Source of the DNA: Thermoleophilia bacterium
Lineage (GTDB): Bacteria; Actinomycetota; Thermoleophilia; Gaiellales; Gaiellaceae
Direction of reading: 5' to 3'
NCBI GenBank assembly: GCA_025936995.1
Contig: JAICSH010000011.1
Location: forward strand, 1-49,582
DNA: 49,582 bases
The position numbers and the translations under genes were made by a program. The notes under the pieces were generated by a model that made no database searches, was not told where the DNA came from, and was given only the letters and a program-made list of their open reading frames with translations. Shown in pieces: positions 33,716 to 41,770 of the stretch (its first letter is position 1; each line of letters begins with the position of its first letter).

Positions 33716-34724
33716 CCGCGACCCCGATCGCCTCGCGCTCGAGCGGGAGCTCGCCGCCCGCGGGGATCCGCGACTCGGGCCCGTGCAGCCAGCACTGCAC
33801 ACGGCGCACCTGGTCGAAGCGCTTCTCCACCGGCTCGAGCTGCGCGCAGACGCGCATCGCGTCGGGGCAGCGGGGGTGGAAGCGGCAGCCCGGCGGGGGG
33901 TCGATCAGGTTCGGCGGCGCCCCCGGAATCGAGTGAAGCTCGGTCGTTTCGAGCGAGATCGTGGAGCGGAGGAGCTCGCGCGTGTACGGATGCGCGGGGT
34001 TGGCGAAGACGTCCCGCACCGGCCCCTCCTCGACGATCTTGCCGGCGTACATGACCGCGATCCGGTCGCACGACTCGGCGACGATCCCGAGGTTGTGCGT
34101 GATCAGCAGGAGCGCCGTCCCGAAGTCGCGCTTCAGGTCGGCGAGCAGCGCGAGGATCTGCCCCTCGACGATCACGTCGAGCGACGTCGTGGGCTCGTCG
34201 GCGACGAGGAGCTTCGGGCGCAGGACGAGAGCCAGGGCGATCATGATCCGCTGCCGCATCCCGCCCGAGAACTCGTGCGGGTACTGGTCGAAGCGGGTGG
34301 GCGGGATGCCCATCCGCCCGAGCGTCTCCAGCGAGCGCCGCCGCATCTCCGCGTCGGAGAGGCGCGACTCGTGCTGCTTCAACGTCTCGCGAAAGTGCTC
34401 GGAGATGCGCGAGAGCGGGTTCAGCCGGGTCATCGGCTCCTGGAACACGAGCCCGAGATCGGGCCCGCGCAGCCGGCGCAGCTCCTTCGGCGACAGCCCG
34501 ATGAGGTTTCGGCCGCCGTACAGCACCTCGCCGTCGGCGCGGGCGCCCTCCGGCAGCAGGCCGAGGATCCCGCGGCCGAGCGTCGACTTCCCGCAACCGG
34601 ACTCGCCGACGAGGCCGACCACCTCGCGTTCGCCGATCTCGAGGGAGACGTCCTCGACCGCCCGGACGGGCTGAGCCGGCGTCCCGTAGTAGACGCGGAG
34701 GCGGCGCACCTGCAGGACGCTCAA
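33705..34724 (-). CDS. dppD: peptide-type ABC importer ATPase, first subunit (DppD/OppD-like)
   Basis: 339-aa ATPase. Walker A is GESGCGKST (about 42-50), the Q-loop VFQEPMTRLNP, signature FSGGMRQRIMIALAL (the usual variant of DppD/OppD), Walker B KLLVADEPTTSLDV, and the H-loop LLLITHNLG. The C-terminal oligo_HPN region PPPGCRFHPRCPDAMRVC is present. The start is a TTG at 34724 that overlaps the DppC stop (TTGA); there is no ATG at that position. Open frame continues upstream only as a shadow of DppC. Confidence 0.92.
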   Translation of the reverse strand: MSVLQVRRLRVYYGTPAQPVRAVEDVSLEIGEREVVGLVGESGCGKSTLGRGILGLLPEGARADGEVLYGGRNLIGLSPKELRRLRGPDLGLVFQEPMTRLNPLSRISEHFRETLKQHESRLSDAEMRRRSLETLGRMGIPPTRFDQYPHEFSGGMRQRIMIALALVLRPKLLVADEPTTSLDVIVEGQILALLADLKRDFGTALLLITHNLGIVAESCDRIAVMYAGKIVEEGPVRDVFANPAHPYTRELLRSTISLETTELHSIPGAPPNLIDPPPGCRFHPRCPDAMRVCAQLEPVEKRFDQVRRVQCWLHGPESRIPAGGELPLEREAIGVADEA

Positions 34725-35707
34725 AGCATCTCCTCGGGCAGCGGCTCGAAGTCGATGCGGCCGAAGCGGCGCCGGCGCAGCACCGGGTTGAGCGTCTCGT
34801 TGAGCCCCTCCCCGAGCAGCGTCAGACCGGTCACGAGGAGGACGATCGCGAGGCCGGGGAAGAGTCCCGTCCACCAGATCCCCGAGGACGCGTCGGAGAC
34901 GGCGCGGTTGATGTCGTATCCCCACTCGGCGCCCTGCGTCGGCTGGATCCCATAGCCGAGGAAACCGAGCGCGGCCAGCAGCAGGATCGCGTCCGCGGCA
35001 TTGAGCGTCGCGATCGGCGGCACGTTCTGGACGACGTTGAAGAAAACGTACTTGCGGATGATCGTCCGTGGTCGCGCGCCGAGCGCGCGCGCCGCGTCGA
35101 CGTACGCCTCCTCGCGCAGGCTGATCACGTGGTTGCGGACGACTCGGAAGTAGAGCGGCACGTACGCGACCGTGATCGCGATCGCGGCCGTGAGGATGCC
35201 GCCGCCGATGCTCGAGTTCGAGAGCAGGAAGGCGATCACGATCGCGATCAGCAGGTACGGGAAGGCGAAGAGCGCGTCCATCACGACGACGAGCGCGCGG
35301 TCGAGCGGCCCGCCGAAGTAGCCCGAGAGAAGGCCGAGCGGCACGCCGATGGTCAGCGCCATCACGAGGGCGATCGCGACGACCTCCAGCTCAGTCTGCG
35401 CTCCCCAGATGACCCGCGCCATCACGTCGCTCGACTGGACGGTCGTTCCCATCCAGTGCGCCGCGGAGGGATGCGCGAGCTGCGGGAAGCGGACGCCGCC
35501 CGACTTGTACTCGCTGAACCCGTACGGCGAGATGAGCGGCGCGAAGACGGCCAGGACGATGAAGAAGAGCGTGATCGCGGCCCCTGCCCAGAGCATGACC
35601 CTTGCGGTGCCGCGCGCCTCGCGGATCGGCTTCGTCGCACGGCCGAGCGCCATGAGCCGGGCGCGGCCGTGCGGGGAGCGTGGCGCCGGACGGGCCTCGA
35701 CCGCCAT
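34721..35707 (-). CDS. dppC: peptide-type ABC importer permease DppC/OppC
   Basis: 328-aa inner-membrane permease. A cytoplasmic N-terminal extension precedes TM1 (about 40-62, WAGAAITLFFIVLAVFAPLISP) and the DppC-type periplasmic block HPSAAHWMGTT. The EAA-like loop is EAYVDAARALGARPRTIIRKYV. The C-terminal WTGLFPGLAIVLLVTGLTLLGEGLNETLNPVL end is typical of the family. Its ATG overlaps the DppB stop by one base (TGATG). Confidence 0.93.
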   Translation of the reverse strand: MAVEARPAPRSPHGRARLMALGRATKPIREARGTARVMLWAGAAITLFFIVLAVFAPLISPYGFSEYKSGGVRFPQLAHPSAAHWMGTTVQSSDVMARVIWGAQTELEVVAIALVMALTIGVPLGLLSGYFGGPLDRALVVVMDALFAFPYLLIAIVIAFLLSNSSIGGGILTAAIAITVAYVPLYFRVVRNHVISLREEAYVDAARALGARPRTIIRKYVFFNVVQNVPPIATLNAADAILLLAALGFLGYGIQPTQGAEWGYDINRAVSDASSGIWWTGLFPGLAIVLLVTGLTLLGEGLNETLNPVLRRRRFGRIDFEPLPEEML

Positions 35708-36729
35708 CAGTACCGGATCCTCGGGTCGACGTACGCGTTGAGGAAGTCGACGAGCACGCTGACCGCGACGACGACGAGAGCGAAGAGCACGATGATCCCC
35801 TGCACCGCGACGTAGTCGCGGTTCTCGAGGTAGAGGACGAGCTCATGGCCGATCCCCGGCCAGTTGAACGTCGTCTCGGTCAGGACCGCGCCGCCGAGGA
35901 GCAGAGCGAGATTAAGGCCCACGACGGTGATCACCGGCACGAGCGCGTTCTTGAACGCGTGGTTGTAGACGACTCGCCGCTCGGTGATGCCTCTCGCGCG
36001 GGCGGCCTCGATGTAGTCGTCGCGCAGCGTGCGGATCACGTTGACGCGCACCAGGCGGATGAAGACGCCGGCGGTCACGAGGCCGAGGGTCGTCGCCGGC
36101 AGGATCAGGTGCTTCGTGATGTCCCACAGCGCCGACCAGTTGCCGTCGATGATCGCGTCGAGGAAGTAGATGTTCGTGTGCGTCTTGAGGAGTGCCGCCG
36201 TGAGGGGGCTCGCCTGGTCGGAGATCGGCAGCCAGCCGAGCCAGACGCCGAAGACGAGCTGCGCCATCAGCCCGAGGAAGAACACGGGCGTGGCGTAGAC
36301 GAGGATCCCGAAGAAGCGGCCTCCGACGTCGAGCCACGTGTCGCGGAAGCGGCCGGCGACAAGACCGACGAAGACGCCGACGACGATCGCTACGATCATC
36401 GCGAAGAAGGTGAGTTCGAGGGTGGCGGCGCCGTTCTGCTTGATGATCTGCGAGAGCGGCCGGTTGTCGGTGATCGTCGTGCCGAAGTTGCCTCGCGCGA
36501 TGTCCCAGAGGTAATTGCCGTACTGGGTGTACAGCGGCTTGTCGAAGCCCAGCTGGTGCTCGATCTGCTTGATCGCCGACTGCGGGACGTGGCCGCCGAG
36601 CGACGCCTCGATCGGGTTCCCCGGCGCGACGCGCATCAGGAGGAAAACGAGCGTCAGCAGGATGAACACCATCGGCAGGACGAGCGCGATGCGCGTGATG
36701 AGGTACGTCCTGAGCGAGGTGCCTGTCAC
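35707..36729 (-). CDS. dppB: peptide-type ABC importer permease DppB/OppB
   Basis: 340-aa inner-membrane permease. TM1 is about 12-34, followed by the long DppB periplasmic loop (PGNPIEASLGGH... GNYLWDIARGNFGTT), and the EAA loop is DDYIEAARARGITERRVVYNHAFKNALVP. The C-terminal FNWPGIGHELVLYLENRDYVAVQG block is a family hallmark. GTG start, 66 bp after the binding-protein stop, with a strong hairpin between them. Confidence 0.93.
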   Translation of the reverse strand: MTGTSLRTYLITRIALVLPMVFILLTLVFLLMRVAPGNPIEASLGGHVPQSAIKQIEHQLGFDKPLYTQYGNYLWDIARGNFGTTITDNRPLSQIIKQNGAATLELTFFAMIVAIVVGVFVGLVAGRFRDTWLDVGGRFFGILVYATPVFFLGLMAQLVFGVWLGWLPISDQASPLTAALLKTHTNIYFLDAIIDGNWSALWDITKHLILPATTLGLVTAGVFIRLVRVNVIRTLRDDYIEAARARGITERRVVYNHAFKNALVPVITVVGLNLALLLGGAVLTETTFNWPGIGHELVLYLENRDYVAVQGIIVLFALVVVAVSVLVDFLNAYVDPRIRY

Positions 36730-36751
36730 TTGGTGATCAGGGTTGATGGTA

Positions 36752-36779
36752 GAGGGGCGCCCTGTGCGGGGCGCCCCTC
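36752..36779 (-). terminator. intercistronic hairpin between the binding-protein and permease genes
   Basis: An 11-bp perfect stem, GAGGGGCGCCC (36752-36762) with GGGCGCCCCTC (36769-36779), has a 6-nt loop and no T-run. In binding-protein operons such hairpins protect the 5' message or partly terminate, making more binding protein than membrane subunits. Confidence 0.7.
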
Positions 36780-36795
36780 CATGTCGTTTTCGCGC

Positions 36796-38364
36796 TTACG
36801 ACTTCGAGATCTGCCAGAAGCGCATGTAGTACGTCGCGTCCAGAGTGCCTTGGATGCCGCCGACGTTGCTGCGGCCGACGGCGATCATGTTCCCCTGCCA
36901 GTACGGAATCGTCGGCAGGGTCTTCGCCGCGAGGGTCTGCATCTGCTGCAGGTACTTGATGCGCAAGCTGGTCGTGGGAGCGGCCCGCTCCTTCGCGATC
37001 AGCTTGTTCATGTGCTTGTCGGCGTACCCGTTGTTGTAGAAGGACTTCGGCTGGTAGAAGGAGACTGTGTAGTCGTCGGCGTCCGGATAGTCCGGGAACC
37101 AGCCGAGCTGGAACGCGCCGTACGTCTTCCCGAGTGCGCTGCTGTACTGCGCCCACTCGGCCGACTTCAGCGTCACCTTGAACAGCTTGGACGCGTTGAG
37201 CGCCCGCTGGATCTCGACGTACTCGTCGGCGGACGCGTCACCGTAGTGCGTCGGCGTCCACCAGAGCGTGATCGGCAGCGGCGTCTTGACGCCGGCGGCC
37301 TTCATCGCCGCCTTCGCCTTGGCGACGCCTGGCGACCCGCCGTAGAGCGACTTGTAGGCCTTGTTGGCCCCGGGGAGCCCCTGCGGCACCATCGAGTACA
37401 GCGGAGTCACCGTGTTGTGGAAGACGCGGTTCGCGATGACCTGCCGTGGGAACAGGTAGGCGATCGCCTTCCGCACGTTGAGGTTGTTGAACGGCGGCCG
37501 CTTCACGTTGAAGACGAGGTAGCGGATGCTCACACCGGGAGCCGAGTGGACGGAGAGCGACTTCTCCTTCTTCATCGCGGAGATCTCCGTGGGCGTGAAC
37601 GTCTGGAACGCCATGTCGATCGAGCCCTTCTCCAGATCGAGCTTCATCGTCGACGACTTCGAGTAGTAGTCGATGATCAGGCCGCTGTTCTTGGGCTTCG
37701 CGCCCCAGTAGTGCGAGTTCGGGGTGAAGACCGCCTGCTGGCCCGGCGTGAACTTCGTGATCTGGTAGGGGCCGGTGCCGACCATGTCCTTCGTGTCGGT
37801 GTTCGCCAGGATCTTGGTCGCCGGGAACGTCTGCCTGTCGACGACGTAGCCGGCGTTCGTGGAGAGGATGTACGGCCAGACCGAGTCGGGCGCGGTCAGA
37901 TGGAAGACGACCGTGTACGGACCCTTCGTGACCGTGCTCTTCAGGTATGTGAGCAAGGTCCAGATCCCCTGGTCGCCCTTGATCTTCTGCACGCGGTCGA
38001 ACGAGTACTTCACGTCGGCCGACGTCATCGGATCGCCGTTGGAGAACTTCACGTTGTGCCGGAGGTTGCACGTCCAGGTCTTGAGGTCCTTGGAGTGGCT
38101 GCATCCGGTTGCGAGCACAGGCGCGAGCTTTGCGCCCTTCGGGAAGCCGTAGAGCCCCTCGAAGATCGGGAGGTCGACGGTGAACGAGTCGTAGTCGTAC
38201 TGGTTCGCCGGGTCGATGTTCACGACGGTGCCCGTCGTCCCGTCGATGATGATCCCGCCGCCGGCCTTACTCCCGCCGTAAGCGCCTGCTGCGAGCGCGG
38301 CTGTCGCCGCCATCGCGGCCACTGCCGAACCGGCAAGTAGCCATCTGAATCTTCTCTTGGCCAT
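36796..38364 (-). CDS. dppA: ABC solute-binding protein, family 5 (peptide/nickel type)
   Basis: 522-aa exported binding protein. The signal sequence (about 1-30, AKRRFRWLLAGSAVAAMAATAALAAGA) has no lipobox Cys, so it is either released or membrane-retained by other means. The SBP_bac_5 pattern is clear: the FEGLYGF block after the first strand, the DLKTWTCNLRHNVKFSNGDPMTSADVKYSFDR signature, FVTPNSHYWGAKP, and the DYPDADDY segment of lobe 2. ATG 38364 has AAAGGGA upstream; the longer frame back to 38439 is only unlikely promoter sequence. First gene of the importer operon. Confidence 0.93.
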   Translation of the reverse strand: MAKRRFRWLLAGSAVAAMAATAALAAGAYGGSKAGGGIIIDGTTGTVVNIDPANQYDYDSFTVDLPIFEGLYGFPKGAKLAPVLATGCSHSKDLKTWTCNLRHNVKFSNGDPMTSADVKYSFDRVQKIKGDQGIWTLLTYLKSTVTKGPYTVVFHLTAPDSVWPYILSTNAGYVVDRQTFPATKILANTDTKDMVGTGPYQITKFTPGQQAVFTPNSHYWGAKPKNSGLIIDYYSKSSTMKLDLEKGSIDMAFQTFTPTEISAMKKEKSLSVHSAPGVSIRYLVFNVKRPPFNNLNVRKAIAYLFPRQVIANRVFHNTVTPLYSMVPQGLPGANKAYKSLYGGSPGVAKAKAAMKAAGVKTPLPITLWWTPTHYGDASADEYVEIQRALNASKLFKVTLKSAEWAQYSSALGKTYGAFQLGWFPDYPDADDYTVSFYQPKSFYNNGYADKHMNKLIAKERAAPTTSLRIKYLQQMQTLAAKTLPTIPYWQGNMIAVGRSNVGGIQGTLDATYYMRFWQISKS

Positions 38365-38634
38365 GTAGTCCCTTTCCGAGCCGGTGACTGTGGCGTGGGG
38401 AAACGGGTCGTCCCCCCGGTGAAAGCCAATCGCATCCACGGGTCACGGTCAAGTACGAGAAGCGAAGCCCGTCCGGAGAGCGTGGACTGACCAGCCTCGA
38501 AATAGGAAGGCGGCCAATGCTGTGGGCACCGGCCGCCTCCCCGTGCTCGCCACCCCGCCGAGGTGTGTGCGGGAAGGCACGAGCATCCTCCCACCGGCGA
38601 CCACGTATGACAAGAGGCAGCCCCGCCGGCCGCG
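38365..38634. other. 270-bp intergenic region between the peptide-importer operon and the hydrolase gene
   Basis: No gene is supported. It should hold the dpp operon promoter (a TTGACC element reads on the minus strand near 38446-38451, with no strong -10) and the hairpin at 38508-38538 that ends the upstream hydrolase operon. The remaining 90 bp next to the hydrolase stop show nothing recognisable. Confidence 0.5.
38508..38538 (-). terminator. hairpin after the ech-fcs-hydrolase operon
   Basis: AGGCGGCC (38508-38515) pairs perfectly with GGCCGCCT (38531-38538) around a 15-nt loop, about 100 bp after the hydrolase stop. Confidence 0.5.
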
Positions 38635-39594
38635 TCAGGACACGGGTTCGAGCTCGGCGCCGAGGCCGAGGAGCAACCCGTCGTCCGAGACCGCGGCGCT
38701 CGTGGTGAGGAAGAGGACGACCCCTTCTCGCGGGGCGTGGATCTCCTCGTGCACGTCGCCATGCAGCGAGCTCACCCGGCCGAGAAGCTGTCCCTGGCCC
38801 ACCTCGTCGCCGGCGCCCACCGCAGCCTCCCAGAAGCCGGCGTCGCGGCAGCGGAGCCAGTCAAACGCCCCGACGAGCCGCATGTCCACGCGTGGCGGGA
38901 CGACGGGGCCGGGCAGCATCTCGAGCGAGCGAAGCACGTTCGCGACGCCCTCGACCAGAAGCTCGACTGCGGCCGGCTCGAGCTGCCCGCATCCTCCCGC
39001 CTCGGCGATGATCGCGGGAATCCCGGCCCCTGCCGCAGCGGTGGACGTCATGCCCGCCAGCCCGGCCGCCGGTTCCTCGCGGACGACGTACGGCAGCCCG
39101 AACGCGACGGCCAGCGCCCGCGCACGCTCCTCCACCGGCGAGGCGTCGTAGATCGCGAACGGCTCGAGCGCCTCGACGAGATCCCCGCCGTGCAGGTCGA
39201 TCAGCACGTCCGCCGGCGCGATCAGCTCGTCGAAGATCGAGCGCGCCAGCGCGTCGGTGTACGTCCCGTCGTATGTCCCGGGAAAGCAGCGGTTGAGGTT
39301 CTTGCCGTCCTCCGGGACGACGAACGGCGAGCGCCGCCGGAACGACTCCATGCTCACGACGGGGACCGCCGTGACCGACCCCGAGAGCTCGTCGGCCGCG
39401 AGCTCGTTCATGAAGCGGACGACGGCCGCGATGGACGAGTACTCGCACCCGTGGATGCCTCCGATGAGCGCGACGCGTGGTCCGTCGCGAGCGCCGCGGG
39501 CCTCGAAGGCAGGATGCTCGAGGTGACTGAGCCGCGGGTCGGTGAACGTGATCGTCCGGCGCTCGACCATCCGGTGCACACTAAGCAATCGCAT
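38635..39594 (-). CDS. succinylglutamate desuccinylase/aspartoacylase (AstE/AspA)-family zinc hydrolase
   Basis: 319 aa. Zn and catalytic residues of the M14-like AstE/AspA family are all visible: H48 and E51 in GGIHGCEYSS, the substrate-binding NLNRCFPG (99-106), H135 in LIDLHGGD and the general base E198 in IIAEAGGCG. The C-terminal beta-domain carries the GQGQLLGRVSSLHGDVHEEIHAPREGVVLFL pattern of the family. It hydrolyses N-acyl amino acids or similar amides in the cytoplasm. Its start is 31 bp after the fcs stop on the same strand, so it probably belongs to the ech-fcs operon, pointing to a hydroxycinnamoyl-conjugate substrate (inference). ATG 39594 or 39570. Confidence 0.85.
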   Translation of the reverse strand: MRLLSVHRMVERRTITFTDPRLSHLEHPAFEARGARDGPRVALIGGIHGCEYSSIAAVVRFMNELAADELSGSVTAVPVVSMESFRRRSPFVVPEDGKNLNRCFPGTYDGTYTDALARSIFDELIAPADVLIDLHGGDLVEALEPFAIYDASPVEERARALAVAFGLPYVVREEPAAGLAGMTSTAAAGAGIPAIIAEAGGCGQLEPAAVELLVEGVANVLRSLEMLPGPVVPPRVDMRLVGAFDWLRCRDAGFWEAAVGAGDEVGQGQLLGRVSSLHGDVHEEIHAPREGVVLFLTTSAAVSDDGLLLGLGAELEPVS

Positions 39595-39625
39595 ACGCGA
39601 GGTGGCAACGCCGCGGGCCGAGCGA

Positions 39626-40891
39626 CTAAGCCGAGCGCGGCGCGCCGACGCCCTCGGCGACCAGCCTTGCGAGCCACTCGCGGTCGATCGCGCTGCGCTG
39701 GATCTTTCCCGTCGCCCCGTGGGGCAGCTCGTCCACCGCGACCACTACGCGCGGGTATTTGTACGCCGCCACGCGCTCGCGTGTGTGCGTCTTCACCGCA
39801 TCTACGTCGGCGCTGTCGCCGAGGACGACGAGCGCGACGACCTCCTCGCCCAGCGTCGCATGCGGGACCCCGAGAACGACCGCCTCGCGGACGGCCGGGT
39901 GCAGGTGGAGCGCCTCCTCGACCTCACGCGGGTAGACCGTGTAGCCGCCGCGGAGGATCACATCCTTCTTCCGGTCGAGCAGGAAGAGGTAGCCGTCCTC
40001 GTCGAGGCGGCCCACGTCGCCGGTGGCGATCCACCGTCCCTCGAGGCCGACGAGCACCTCGCCGTCATCGGCGATCCGCAGCTCCTGTCCGGCAGCGGCG
40101 GTGCCGACGGAGCCGGCCTTGCGCGGCGCGTCTGCGTGGTTGAGCGCGACGACGCCACCCGCCTCGGTCATCCCGTACCCCTCGAGCACGGGCACGCGGA
40201 ACTTCTCCTCGAAGGCGCGCTGCGCCTCGAGAGGGAGCGGGGCGCCGCCGCAGTGGGCCAGCCGCAGCTTCGACCGACGTCCGATCTCCGGGACGGCGGC
40301 GACGAGCGCGGCGAGCATCGCCGGCACGCCCATGAAGACGGTCACGCCGTGCCGCTCGATCGTCTCGAGCGCGTCGCGGGCGTCGAAGCGGCGTGCGAGC
40401 ACGAGCGTCGCGCCGAGCGCGACGGCCACGTTCATGCAGCCGGTCATGCCGAACACGTGGGAGAGCGGCGCAGAGCCCCAGAGGACGTCGTCCTCGGTCA
40501 GCCCGAGCGCGCCGGCGAGGTACTCCGCGTTCCGACGCAGAACCTGGTGCGAGAGCTCGATCCGCTTCGGCTCGCCGGTCGTCCCCGAGGTGAACAGCGC
40601 GACCGCCGTATCCGGAGCAGGATCGAACGGCCGGCTGCGCTGCTCGACTTCCACGGGGCTGAGCAGCGGGTTGAGCGGGACGACGACCGCGCCGCGACGG
40701 AGCGCGCCGTGGTAGGCCGCGACCGATTCCGGCACGTTCGGCATCGGCAGCGGCACGATCCGGCCTGCCGACGCTTCCGCGTCGGCCATGGCATCGAGCT
40801 TTGCATAGGTCACGTGCGACCCCTCGAACGCGAGCACGATGCGGTCCGGCACGCGGGCCGCCGTCTCGCCGAGGAGGGTCGCGAGGGTCAC
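39626..40891 (-). CDS. fcs: acyl-CoA ligase, feruloyl-CoA synthetase-like, compact
   Basis: 421-aa AMP-forming ligase, probably making hydroxycinnamoyl-CoA from ferulate or p-coumarate, ATP and CoA. The P-loop-like motif is TSGTTGEPK (101-109), later GYGMTEAGG, the hinge block TGDVGRLDEDGYLFLLDRKKD, and the C-terminal catalytic K396 in GATGKIQRS. GTG at 40891 overlaps the ech stop (GTGA). The length is well below the usual 480-520: the N-terminal domain has lost about 10-15 residues after the first helix and about 50-60 before the P-loop. The frame is open further upstream only through ech. Symbol given from linkage to ech, not from direct substrate evidence. Confidence 0.75.
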   Translation of the reverse strand: MTLATLLGETAARVPDRIVLAFEGSHVTYAKLDAMADAEASAGRIVPLPMPNVPESVAAYHGALRRGAVVVPLNPLLSPVEVEQRSRPFDPAPDTAVALFTSGTTGEPKRIELSHQVLRRNAEYLAGALGLTEDDVLWGSAPLSHVFGMTGCMNVAVALGATLVLARRFDARDALETIERHGVTVFMGVPAMLAALVAAVPEIGRRSKLRLAHCGGAPLPLEAQRAFEEKFRVPVLEGYGMTEAGGVVALNHADAPRKAGSVGTAAAGQELRIADDGEVLVGLEGRWIATGDVGRLDEDGYLFLLDRKKDVILRGGYTVYPREVEEALHLHPAVREAVVLGVPHATLGEEVVALVVLGDSADVDAVKTHTRERVAAYKYPRVVVAVDELPHGATGKIQRSAIDREWLARLVAEGVGAPRSA

Positions 40892-41712
40892 CCTTTTCGA
40901 CGGTACCCCTGCAGACCCGGCCGGATCGACTTCTCGTCGAGGAACTGGCTGAGTCCCTGCTCGCGGCCACGCTCCTCGTCGAGGAACTGCGACTGCTCGA
41001 GCTTCGCGTACAGATAGTCCTCCGCCGTATCCCAGCTCATCGTCTGCGCGTGCTTGTAGCCGAGCTTCGCCGCCCGTAGGACGACGGGGTTCTTCTCCAG
41101 CAGCTCGCGCGCGCGCGACTCCACCTCGCCGCGAAGCCGCGCGCGCGGGACGCTCCAATTGACGAGACCCATCTCGGTCGCCTTCCGGCCGTCGAACGTG
41201 CGGCCGGTCATGACGTACAGCAGGCCCGTGCGGAGTCCGACCGTCTCGGCCAGGCCGCGGCTGACAAGGCTGCCCGGCGGGATGCCCCAGTTGATCTCCG
41301 AGAGGCCGAACGTCGCCTCGTCCGCCGCGACGGCGAGGTCGCAGGCGCAGAGGGGAGTGAAGGCGCCGCCGAAGCACCAGCCGTTCACCATCGCGATCGT
41401 CGGCTTCGCATAGGTGCGCAGTAGACGCCACTGCCAGTAGTTCGCATCGCGGCGGACGCGGCGCTGGACGTGCTCAGGCTGCTCGTCGACCTCGCGGAAG
41501 TACTCCTTCAGGTCCATGCCGGCCGAGAACGCCTCGCCCGCCCCGGTGAGCACGACTACCCCGCAGCTGTCGTCCTCGTCTAGCGCGAAGAGCACGTCGA
41601 TCATCTCCCGGTTCAGCGTCGGGTTCATCGCGTTGCGCTTCTCCGGGCGGTTCAGCTCCACCCATGCGATCCCCTCGTCCACCTCGACGCGCACGGTTTC
41701 CCAGGTGCTCAC
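40888..41712 (-). CDS. ech: p-hydroxycinnamoyl-CoA hydratase-lyase (feruloyl-CoA to vanillin)
   Basis: 274-aa crotonase-fold enzyme that hydrates feruloyl- or p-coumaroyl-CoA and cleaves it to vanillin or 4-hydroxybenzaldehyde plus acetyl-CoA. It resembles the Pseudomonas HCHL throughout, e.g. the GAGEAFSAGMDLKEYFREVD and AKPTIAMVNGWCFGGAF blocks, with the same length. Residues equivalent to HCHL Y75, E143 and Y239 are here Y71, E139 and Y235 (offset of 4); HCHL S123 is T119. GTG at 41712 has AAGGAGG upstream. Promoter and operator are at 41727-41770, just behind the marR gene that probably controls it. This identification sets the theme of the surrounding genes. Confidence 0.9.
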   Translation of the reverse strand: MSTWETVRVEVDEGIAWVELNRPEKRNAMNPTLNREMIDVLFALDEDDSCGVVVLTGAGEAFSAGMDLKEYFREVDEQPEHVQRRVRRDANYWQWRLLRTYAKPTIAMVNGWCFGGAFTPLCACDLAVAADEATFGLSEINWGIPPGSLVSRGLAETVGLRTGLLYVMTGRTFDGRKATEMGLVNWSVPRARLRGEVESRARELLEKNPVVLRAAKLGYKHAQTMSWDTAEDYLYAKLEQSQFLDEERGREQGLSQFLDEKSIRPGLQGYRRKG

Positions 41713-41726
41713 TCCGCCTCCTTGAG

Positions 41727-41743
41727 TATCAGGTGGCCTGATA
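41727..41743. promoter_or_regulatory. operator upstream of ech, probably for the adjacent MarR protein
   Basis: TATCAGG-TGG-CCTGATA is a perfect 7-bp inverted repeat with a 3-bp centre, immediately before the ech Shine-Dalgarno (14 bp from the GTG). It overlaps the end of the -10 element of the ech promoter. Confidence 0.7.
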
Positions 41744-41770
41744 TTAATGGGAGTCGTCGGCGCGACGCAA
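41741..41770 (-). promoter_or_regulatory. promoter of the ech-fcs operon
   Basis: Minus strand TTGCGT (41770-41765), an 18-nt spacer and TAATAT (41746-41741), overlapping the marR stop. It allows ech to be transcribed separately from marR. Confidence 0.6.
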
